From positions 143,803 through 207,802 of the forward strand of contig JAWNZC010000301.1 of the NCBI GenBank assembly GCA_035771165.1: a stretch of DNA of 64,000 nt. Reading direction: 5' to 3'. Below the pieces are notes generated by a model. That model was not told where the DNA came from and ran no database searches. It saw only the letters and a program-made list of their open reading frames with translations. How positions within the stretch are numbered: position 1 is the first letter of the stretch; each line of letters starts with the position of its first letter. A program made the translations under genes and the position numbers. Below, piece by piece: positions 24,290 through 33,700 of the stretch. The stretch comes from Paragorgia papillata. Its lineage: Eukaryota; Cnidaria; Anthozoa; Scleralcyonacea; Coralliidae.

Positions 24290-27200
24290 TCAGCAAGTAC
24301 CCAAGTAAACGTTCCTTGTATTGCATGTTGTAAGTTTTCCCGTATATATGGACCAAAATAAAGAAAATCAATGGTATGTTTAGATTATAATGTAATATGT
24401 TTTCCGTTAAGTTTATCTTTATATTACTGAACAATGTTCGGTTGGAAACTGTTTCAGACTGTATTAAGAAATACTGGTGGGAATGGAAGCCTTGCGCCAT
24501 AATCACTGCGTACTTAAAGGAAGAACTTGGAATTATTCGAAGGTTAGCATCATTAAATTTGTAAAAATTTGTATCAGTTTTTAACAGCCTTGCAAAGATA
24601 GGAATCTGTAAAGAAGTGAATGCGTGTGTGTGTGTGGTAATACTAAGCATGTTTATTGATCCTTATAAGAATGATCGCTCTATTTCACAGACAATAGAAC
24701 TGTCAAGTTATAAATTGTTTTTATAAATTGATTGTTTTAATTTGTAAATATTAAAGATTTGCTCATTTGCATAAAATGTTTGCATACACAAATAAGCGTG
24801 TTTTATTCATTATCACTCCCTGTTCATTTCCATTTTAATATTGTAATATATGGAATGTTTTTTTTATATTATTAGTACAATTAGTAACATAAAAGTTATT
24901 AACGGAAATCAATATTTATCAATATAAATAAAAAGTTAGTTACTGTTATTCTCTATATATGCGTGAAGTATTCATTGGTTAAAAAAAAGATTAAAAGAAC
25001 TTGGATTAAAACGAAGAACAGATGACCCTCCACTGAATTTATTGCAGACCATTTTAGAGGTAAACAAAATTTATTTTAAATATATAATATATATAATTTT
25101 GGTGGTCAAGTATCAAAAATAAATGTTTATATATGTTTAAATTAATTAATTATGGTAAACAGTGTTTTGTACAATTTTATTTACTCGGAAAACTTACTCG
25201 CTATTGTTTTGTTTGTGTGTTTTTCAGTTATAATACATCAGAACTAAATAACAATAAATAAAATGACACTGAATAAACAATTATTAGGTAAAGTTTAGCA
25301 TGATACCGAGAATTAATAAGGCCAAGGAATGTGTTATCTGGCGAAACCACTGGCCAGCGCGTCAGAGCATTGACGTCACATGATAAACTACAAAAATTTC
25401 GTACCTACCGTGAAATATCACTGTTAGTAGATATGATGCGATAAATATTTGGAATTTAATAATCTATATTAAACGTATGTGTATTTTACATTGTAGTATG
25501 AGTTAAAGTCGTCATCAATTCTTAAAGGGTATCGCTCAATCTGGAAGCTTCTTCGGGATAAATACGGACTGATTGTGAAAAGGTGATTTTTTACTATGTT
25601 AATCCATTCCAATAAATATAGTTTTAATAAAAAGATAATCTTATTATTAATTATTATCAAATGTCAAACTCAATGTCTTAGGCTAGGAATGATCGATATA
25701 ATATATATCGTTTCCAAGACAACGAGTTTGACATTTGATAATAATTAAAACGACTGATTTTTTTCTTTTGGTTTTTAAGCTTTCATATTCTGCTTTTTGA
25801 TTGGCTAACAAACTGTTTGGAATTCTAAACCCATTCAAAAAAGCCTAAAATCTGCAGAACTGATGTAAAAACATACACCAAAAAAAGTAGTTATTTTATG
25901 AAACATAGTCAGTTAATATATACTGAGAAAATGTAGCACTTATAGTTCAGACCAGGGCTGCTCTGTGTCCGGCCCTTGAAAACGTCTCTTATATTGCCCA
26001 AGACCTTTATGCAGTCCTTTTTTATATTAAAAAATAAGTAATACAATGAATTAATACAATGATACATTATCGTTCATACGTATCTTTATTACTTTTATAA
26101 TATTTGAACTGAGGATGAAGTTATAAGTAATCAGTAAAGGCTGCATATGCTTCCTTGTTCTGGCCCTAAAAAAATCTCCTTTCTTGTCTGGCCCTCGAGA
26201 AAAAAACATTTGAGCAGCCCTGGTCTATAGACTATACGGACTGAAGTCAAGACTGACGTCAATTGGTAATAACATATATAAATGTACATACATGCTAATT
26301 CTCTGCGTATATCTTGTCCTGCATGTATTTGCAAATGTTTTTTTCCAGTAGCCAAATAATTGGCTGGGAATTAATTAATAAACAATGATACTTATATTTT
26401 ACATACAGAGACACTGTTATGATGATGTGGGCAGTCCTAGCTCCTAACGTCAGAGATGTCAAAAAGAGAAGACGATTTAAACGACATCCTTATCGTTCAA
26501 AGGTGTTTAATTAAAAAATTAACATATTATTTGTAAAGAAAGTGGAAAATCCTTTGCTTTTCGCACGGTTCCATAATTTTCCTTTATAAGCTAAATGTGT
26601 TAATAACATATTTTAGTTAATTTTGTGCTTAGTTATTGCATATTTGGGAGCACAGGTAAGAATTTGCATATTTGCAAATAATGAATAGAAAAAATTAAAT
26701 ATTTTGTGTGTGTGTGTTCGTAAAGCTTATGCGATATTTCGTTTGTATATATATAAAACTCTATTGCATTTGTCCAGGGACCTAATTTTGCTTGGCATAT
26801 GGATGGTTATGACAAACTTCCACAAGTTTGGTTTTGATATCCCATGCATGTGTTGACGGGTTAGTGTATATGCGTTATTACAATTGTTTGGCTTTTAAAC
26901 TTGTATCGAGTCCCAAAGTGAGTCCTATTTCACTATCATGAATTTTAATGCTTAGTATTTTACGCCATTTAGGTTTTCAAGAAAGATGTTATGGCTTAAA
27001 CTAACAACGTCTAACAGTAATCCTAGATCTGTATTAGCTTTTTATCTTGATGCAATCGTAAATCTAGATGGTAGGTAAAACTGTTTATTGACTTTGAAAT
27101 TAATCATTACATGGCACTGAGGATGTATTAGAGAACGTGGTTTATTGCAACTGTTATTATGTGGATTCCATTCCATTTATTGGAAAGACAAAGTTTAAAA

Positions 27201-28557
27201 AGTCAATTTTATTATATGTATGAAACATTCAACACTGCTCCGAATTATTGACAAATAACAGTTTTTGGTGGGTCATATATTGGATTCTTGCAATCTGATT
27301 GCAGGTAATAAACTATTAGTAATACCATTTTGATAAATAACTTTTAGGTGTTCCAACCATGACTATTTCTGACATGGGGACAGAGAATTGTTACATTGCG
27401 ACAATGCAGATGCTATTAAGACACGACCACGACGATGAATGGAGCGGACCTAACAGTCATAGATATGTAAAATCAACCCAAAATCTTGTATGTTATCACG
27501 TGTTTTTATTTTTAAGAAATATTTATAGTATTTCCTTTTTTTGTATCGTATAATATCCTATTGTTGTATGTAGAGGTCCGAGTACCTTTGGTCGCACCTA
27601 GTAAGACAGACAACGGGCTGGTGGATAAGACATTTGCACGTAAGAAAACATGAATTACGAATAAAATATAAGTTATTTGGCGGTAATCTTTTATTTACAT
27701 GTTTTATTATTCTCTAATTAAAGATTTTGTCTGAAGAAGGAAAATTTGACGAAGGAAATGATGCGCATAGGTATGTTCAAAATACATATTTTTCTGACAA
27801 CTGAACTGGTATATGCATATTTGATATCCTCATCGATATACTGTCATCACCAGTGAAATGATGTAGAATTATTGTTTTAAGACAACATATTGGATCGTAT
27901 ATGTCTTGATTTACTTTATACATGCTTTGGCATATGTTTTCCTTCCCTTGCTGAGAAAAGAACTTGAATCGTTTCAACAATGGTGGAATGAACACCACAT
28001 ACGTCCTTCAAGGTTTTCCGAAGGACCTCAATGGAATTCCCAATGATATGTACAACCTTCCTAATTTATATGGTACGGAATTTGTTTTTCTTTGTAAATG
28101 TCACACGAATTCGATTACATGTTCAAAATGTCAAAGCATATATTTATTGTGGTGAAAGATATTTTAAACGATAGTTCTCTTCGATTCGTATTTGTGTTTA
28201 CGATAATTTACGATCCGTTACATTCTCGATTGTAGGCGCGTACTAACGTCCAGCGGTATACTAGGTCCCAGGATATCAGACAACACCGCCATGAATCGTT
28301 ATTAATTGTCTAAATAAATTTATATTTGAGTTGAAAATCCAAGTTTATTTGGTAATAAATGTCTATTACAATTAAAGATAAATTTAAAGTACAAGACTAT
28401 ACTATATTTTTTTAAACTACAGGCAGACAAGATCAAAAAAAACTGTTAGATATTGAAACGTGTTCGGTTGGAGCAACCAAGTAACCTGCAGCAAGAAAAG
28501 CCATTCTACCCTAAGGAATTCGCTGCTCTGCCGAACAGATCCTGCAGAGAACTTTGA
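24290..28557 (+). CDS. Retroviral-type DDE integrase/transposase, spliced, several frameshifts
   Basis: Probable transposase that cuts and joins the element's ends. Exons supported by GT-AG and phase: 24,290-24,329; 24,458-24,542; 24,969-25,059; 25,497-25,582; 26,409-26,502; 26,778-26,859; 26,973-27,070; 27,348-27,487; 27,574-27,639; 27,724-27,770; about 27,882-28,072; 28,423 to the stop. The total is about 360 residues. The N-terminal part has helix-turn-helix-like text ending WLKKRLKELGLKRR, then GYRSIWKLLRDKYG. The catalytic core has AWHMDGYDKL (first Asp), ISDMGTEN (second Asp) and NLRSEYLW (Glu); the end has NDMYNLPNLYG. This order matches the rve 'integrase core domain' proteins common in invertebrate and fish genomes. 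Frame breaks: an extra C near 26,820, another near 26,842, another near 28,029, an unresolved phase at 27,770/27,882, and one break in the last exon (stop at 28,482 or 28,555 depending on frame). The start codon is not identified; the TIR exon may supply it. Confidence 0.82.
25647..25748. repeat. 102-bp near-palindrome in integrase intron
   Basis: Perfect 25-bp arms at 25,647-25,671 and 25,724-25,748 (core TTATTATCAAATGTCAAACT) enclose an inner imperfect palindrome around CGATATAATATATATCG. It lies just after the donor at 25,582 in an intron. It could be a small foldback MITE or an excision/repair scar. No coding potential. Confidence 0.7.
25953..26222. mobile_element. hAT-like MITE (about 270 bp)
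   Basis: The ends are CAGGGCTGCTC and, inverted, GAGCAGCCCTG. CAGGG...CCCTG ends are typical of hAT elements. An internal repeat of 'ggccct' motifs occurs on both sides. The flanks share TATAG, but a clean 8-bp duplication is not evident. It is nested in an integrase intron and non-coding. Confidence 0.55.
26778..27639 (+). other. DDE catalytic core exons of the integrase
   Basis: Four exons carry the three acidic residues. The first Asp is in HMDGYDKL (exon 26,778-26,859). FSRKMLWL and the helix NPRSVLAFYLDAIVNL follow (26,973-27,070). The second Asp is in SDMGTENCY (27,348-27,487). The Glu is in RSEYLWSHL, followed by TGWWIRHL (27,574-27,639). The spacing and the 'D-x-GTEN' second motif are typical of rve-fold integrases. 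All three catalytic residues are present, so loss of activity, if real, comes from frameshifts and not from active-site loss. Confidence 0.85.
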
Positions 28558-28634
28558 ATGTAGACCAATCAAGGATTACAATACACAATGCCACAACAAT
28601 ATATAAGCTTCTTCTGGCTTATGTTTGTTCATAG

Positions 28635-28896
28635 TTAATAGAACGTATACATGGTTTAGAAGCTCTATTGTCTTTCAACATGAAGCATGGTCATGTTGAA
28701 CTGACAATGGAGTTCCTTATATGGAAGTAAATTCTATGAACACGTGACGATGAAGGACCACACTAATTAAACCCACGACTGCTTCATTATACAGAAAATA
28801 CAATACCGTGAAATTGCACAAATTTCCATAAACTTGAACAAAAACATAGAACAATCACTTTGGACGAGTTTCCAAACCATGTATATGTTCTATTAA
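28635..28896. repeat. Short inverted-repeat element (possible MITE, 262 bp)
   Basis: The arms TTAATAGAACGTATACATGG (start 28,635) and its near-complement ending 28,896 match over 23 bp with one mismatch. The interior shows no coding potential. This could be a non-autonomous MITE in the 3' region of the integrase gene. No unambiguous target duplication was found. Confidence 0.5.
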
Positions 28897-28909
28897 ATAT
28901 GGTTTGTTG

Positions 28910-28927
28910 AATAAAAAAATAAATAAA
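28910..28927 (+). terminator. Poly(A) signals for integrase gene
   Basis: AATAAA occurs at 28,910-28,915 and again at 28,922-28,927, about 350 bp downstream of the last integrase stop. It is the only clear cluster between this gene and the opposing gene, and it lies in an AT-rich stretch. Confidence 0.5.
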
Positions 28928-29109
28928 ACATGATAAAATTATCTGTTTATTAAAGATTTGTGACGTGCTAAATAAGCCGAAATGTCCGCCCCTTATATCG
29001 GGTTTATATAAGAAAAGGTTTGTAATTTTTTTTTCTTGAGTATAATGTCCACCATCTCGGATATATTTTTTATATGCGTATGACGTCATAAACTAGGTGG
29101 ATCAAAAGC

Positions 29110-29115
29110 TTTATT
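29110..29115 (-). terminator. Poly(A) signal for kinase gene
   Basis: The minus strand reads AATAAA here, about 250 bp past the stop of the Gln-rich exon (29,365-29,367). It faces the integrase poly(A) signals about 190 bp away, as expected for convergent transcription units. Confidence 0.5.
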
Positions 29116-29364
29116 TGAAACGCAACACTATTAAAACATCAAGTATGAAAAAACGGACACGATAGAGCTGTTCTGGCAAACAATTTTAATACTCTTGCCA
29201 AGCATTTAAACTCGTTTTGTTTAATGGCAGATATATTCACACTGTTATATAAATTTAACACAATATAACAGTTAAATTCTGATAATTGTTCTCTAAATGT
29301 GTGGCTGAAGTACATGCGTCCTTGAATGAGTTTGGATACATATGGTTGTTTGGATTTGGTTGTG

Positions 29365-29717
29365 CTAGGGCTCTGTCTTGTACAGTGCTAACCGCTTGCT
29401 TGACTTGCACGTGTTGGTAATTTTGTCGTCCTCCATATTTCTCGTATTGATTTTTGGAATAGATTGAATAGATTGAATTTGTTGTTGCTGTTTGTCCTTG
29501 TAGTTGTTTTCAATTTGTTTGACAGCTGTTTCATGTTGCTGCTGTCGCTCTAATTGGGGTTGCAGTTCTTGCTGTTGTAAAGAAAGCCATAGTTGTTGTT
29601 GTTGCTGGAGCAGTTCCTGCTGCTGCTGCTATCGTTGTTGTTGTTGTTGTTGTTGTTGTCGCTGCTGCTGCTGCTGTTGCAGTTGTTGTTGTCGCAGTTC
29701 TGTTGCTGCAGCTGTCG

Positions 29718-29781
<64 letters not shown>

Positions 29782-30454
29782 ACAAACAGTTGCAGTTCCC
29801 AAGGTTGTTCTATTTTGCTGCATGTGTTTGTTGGTTGACGCTGTTGTTGTTGGCAGCTGCCAAGGTTGTTCCTGTTGCAGTGGCTGCAGTAGTTGACACT
29901 GCTGTTGTTGCAGTTGCATGAACAATTGTTGACGTCCTAGCGGTTGTTGTTGTTGCTGATTTTGTAATTGTTGCTTCTGCAACAGTGGGTTTTGATGTTT
30001 GTGTTGCTGCTGTACTGGCTCTTGCTCTTGCTTGCTCTTGCTCTTGCTCTTGCTGTTCGTGCAGTTGCTGTCCTTCTTGCTGTTGCTGTAGTTGCTGCAG
30101 TTGCTGTTGCAGTTGTTGCTGTTTGCTGTTGTAGTTGTTGTAGTTGAAGTTGGATTTGTTGTTGTTGATGCAGTTGTTGTGATTGTAGTTGTTGTTGTTG
30201 TTGTTGATGTTGTTGTTTGTCGCTGTTTCTGTTGCAAATGTTGTTGCTGTTGCTGCTGCTGTTGTTGCTGCTGCTGTTGTTGTTGTTGTTGTTTTTGTAT
30301 ACGTAAATTGTAATGGTTGTTGCTTCTGTTACCTGTCCTGGTCGTTGTTGTTGTCGCTGTTTGCAAATGTTGTTGCTTGTTGCTGCTGCTGCTGCTGCTT
30401 TTGTTGTTTTTGTATATGTAATTGTAATTGTTGTTTCTTCTGTTCCTGTCCTGG

Positions 30455-30512
<58 letters not shown>

Positions 30513-30758
30513 AGTTGTAGTTGTAGTTGTTGTTGTTGATGTTGTTGTTGCAGTAATTCGTGCACTTGTACCAGATGTTGTTTTATAGGAGGCAATAATT
30601 TCTGCAACTGCGCCCTTCATCTCGTCGGCAATCGATGATACACGAGAGGAAACAAATGAATCGTCTGTTGTTCCAGCATTAGGGTCTGTCAGTTTCTCTT
30701 GCGATATTGCCAATTTTCGCTTGTGTCTCAAGCTAGACGTCTCTGAGAATCTGTTCGA
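29365..30758 (-). other. Gln-rich terminal exon of the kinase gene
   Basis: The exon starts after a polypyrimidine tract and CAG at 30,759 and opens SNRFSETSSLRHKRKLAISQ, then IADEMKGAVAEIIASY. After a one-base shift near 30,582 it reads KQHLVQVHELLQQQ and long Gln runs. The last 80 residues are again clearly coding in the Gln frame (ERQQQHETAVKQIENNYK ... ITNTCKSSKRLALYKTEP), stop at 29,365-29,367. All three frames are open over much of the CAA/CAG repeat, so frame alone cannot be trusted inside it. The unbroken stretches at both ends show the repeat is translated as Gln-rich sequence and not as Thr- or Asn-rich sequence. Confidence 0.6.
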
Positions 30759-33700
30759 CTGACAAAAAAAAAACCCTGTTATAAAGACATCACAATTGCA
30801 TCTGCCACAAATAGATCTATGCGTGCACATAACAGTATTGCTGCATGTCTGTCTGTCCAGCTTTTCCAACTTGCACACATATGCATCTTTTACATTCTCA
30901 ACGTTTTTTTACACTTGCATTTTTGTTATTGTTTATTTGCTTCATAATGTTACCTCGTCATCGGAAATGTTCTGGATTTCTTTTGAGCTGTTGGGAATTG
31001 AAATGTTTTTCATCATCCAATCCAATCACACAGCGATACGCATTTTCTCAGAGTGTCATAAACCTGTATAGCAAAAATAATTGATGATAATTACTTGATA
31101 GTGTACCCCTAGAGGAGTGTACGCAATGATTCTATACAGTGTACAGTTACACCGGTCTCATATTTTCTGTGAAAATTGCGTTAGATTGGACGGAGGTAAG
31201 CTCGTGGTTATATGTATGCTTTGCAGTTTGCAAATTGGTTTTCTCTTAAAGCACGTTCTTTATACTTTTGATTTATAAATTAGTTCTTACAAATCTTGTG
31301 TAAAAATTAAAGTTACACCTCAACGTCAGAAACTTATTTGGCAAATGTTTGAAACAGTTGTAATAACTTTTTTTTTTCGACTGTGAAATATGTACGTATA
31401 ACACAATTAAATTAATACATAATATGAAAATCATTAAATGGCTAAGGGTCTACTAGAAAACCTATACACAGGCTTTTTTTTCTTTGACTATTTTTTCAGG
31501 TAATAAGAATATTTAATATATTAATATATTGATATACGCATAGAACAAATTGGTAACAAGTTAATGTACAGTAAGTTACAAAGAAACAAAGAAACAAGTT
31601 TTGACTTGACAAAACATACCTCGGGTAGCAAGACAAGCTCAATAAAATCTTTCTCTGTTGTGGCGACGACTTTTTTAATTTCTTTTATCATTTCTTCAGT
31701 CTACATAAGTTTATGGTAAATAAAAGATTGTGTTATTAAGATTGTGTTATTAAATATATTTAAATGTATTGAATTATTGCATTGCATCTGGTCACCAGCT
31801 TTAAAAGTTGAAGCGTATATTAGTTGTGTATCACTCGAACACGTTTATAATTGTACCAGTAACAAAAAATATCAGCTCACCATAGAACTCTTGGATGGAT
31901 CTTGGCATGAGGTTGCGTCGATGTTTTTCTCTGAAGTCATCATGGCGTTTTGTTTGTAGTTGGCCTGTTGTTATTTTGATGAGTCGATCCTTTACAAAGT
32001 CACAACAAACAATAAATGTAAAGGTCATGTATTTCAATGCCGTAAACTAGATTTGTCAGTAGTCTTTTTTTTAATTTTTAGTATCGCGTTTCTTTTACAT
32101 CATGCATGTAATTAGTATTATTGTTTTAAACACTAAAGGCTAGAACTAATTCGATCAGTTATAGAATTTAAAAAAATCGTCTAAATAATTCCCAACTGAG
32201 TTATTGAATGAAACTTTACTATACCTTCAGGTTGTACACAAGCTCCTCAACACTCATGTTTTGAGCATCCAGCACAATCCGGGGGTTTACATCAATGTCT
32301 GTACAGAATTTTAAATATGTGATAGTGAAGATAAACCGAAAGTATTGGGCACAATAAAATTATTTATAGGTCTGTATAACAATTCTTACCTTTCGGTTCT
32401 CCTAACTGCATCGCTAAACAGTAGCTATTGCATTTGTGCCCTTTTATGAAAGTACTAAATGCCCCAGGACCATAATTTTCCGAGTGAAAAAAAGCCTAGT
32501 TAAAATAACACCAACTAAATAAACAAAAACATGAAACAAGTTCTACTACGTACATTAATTCGTACCTTTGATTACAGCAGGCAACTTCAATGTCTGTAAG
32601 AAACTTTTTGTTACCTATATTGAGGATAATTAAATATCCATTTTCAAATTAAGTTGATTTTAATAAGCTATCTGCAAAACGAAATTGTTTATAAGTAATA
32701 ACATGACTTGAGGGAAATTAGCGATTACATTTCCCCGCCGCCGAGGGAAGATTTGTGAAAGTCCGAGGGTTGCAGGCCCGAGGACTTTTACAAATCATCC
32801 CGAGGCAAAGGGGAAATTTAATCGCTAATTTCCCGAAAAGTCATGTTATTAGTTTGTAATATTATGATCGCCGAGGAAAACTTTGAGAATCTTACCGACA
32901 GGAAATTTACACAGTTAATCAGAGAAGTTGCATCTAATTTACCCGTGCATGTTGATGAGGGAAAATATATGCAAGCGGGAACTTTAGAAGAAGACAAAAG
33001 ATTTCTTAGTCTTCTAATTTTCCCTCATCAACATGCACGGGAAAATTAGAAGAAGACAAAGGATTTATTTGTCTTCTAATTTTCCCTCATCAACATGCAC
33101 GGGAAAATTAGAAGACAAAGGATAAATTTCCCTCTTGCATGAGCGATGAGGGAAATACGAGGTTTACATTCCCTCGGAGAACAAAAGAATCCGAGGCGAT
33201 CATGGTATTACTGTAAATAATACACAACATTTACGTAAATACTGGCACAAAATGAATATATATATATATATATATATTCATTTTATATATATACAGTTTT
33301 TAGGTATTGTTGCATATGTATATTTATTTCCATGACGGTGAACATCTATGCAAAAGCTCGCTTTAAAGTATATATTTTTATTTCAGCTCTTTTCTTTTCT
33401 ACTGGCCGAACATAAGATAAACAATTTTTTTTTTCTCAAACTCAGTGATAATTTATGAGCCAATAGACATTGTGTTATAATCAGAAACGCTGAATTGAGC
33501 CAAACACGTGAAGAAATTTAAGATGACACGAAGGAATGGGCAAAAGACTTGAATTGTTTTTGTTCCCTTTCTTTGAGTAAAAATAATATTTGAAATATTA
33601 TAATTTAAAATACAAATACTAAAAGGGAATTTTAAGAAGTAATTTTAAGGCATGCGACAATCAGAGCAACCTAAGTTTCAAGTTAATAAAATGCTTGCCA

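Larger units (their letters stand above)
28558..29364. other. Region between the convergent genes
   Basis: No convincing coding exon is seen. The stretch holds an inverted-repeat pair (28,635-28,657 with 28,874-28,896), the + strand poly(A) signals and the - strand poly(A) signal. A minus-strand open frame of about 100 codons at 28,787-29,089 has no family resemblance or splice context and is treated as chance. Confidence 0.6.

Noticed and set aside
24282..24650. 122-codon minus-strand open frame opposite the first integrase exons
   Set aside because: It overlaps exons and splice sites that are in phase on the + strand; it is a shadow frame.
28787..29089. 100-codon minus-strand open frame between the two genes
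   Set aside because: It contains MITE-arm and poly(A)-signal sequence, has no recognisable domain, and does not join to either gene.
29504..30588. + strand open frames rich in Cys, Leu or Val over the TTG/CTG tract
   Set aside because: They are translations of the trinucleotide repeat on the strand opposite the coding one; only the minus-strand Gln frame has normal coding text at both ends.
32843..33049. 68-codon + strand open frame in a kinase intron
   Set aside because: It runs across inverted-repeat arms of a foldback element; its text is partly self-complementary sequence.
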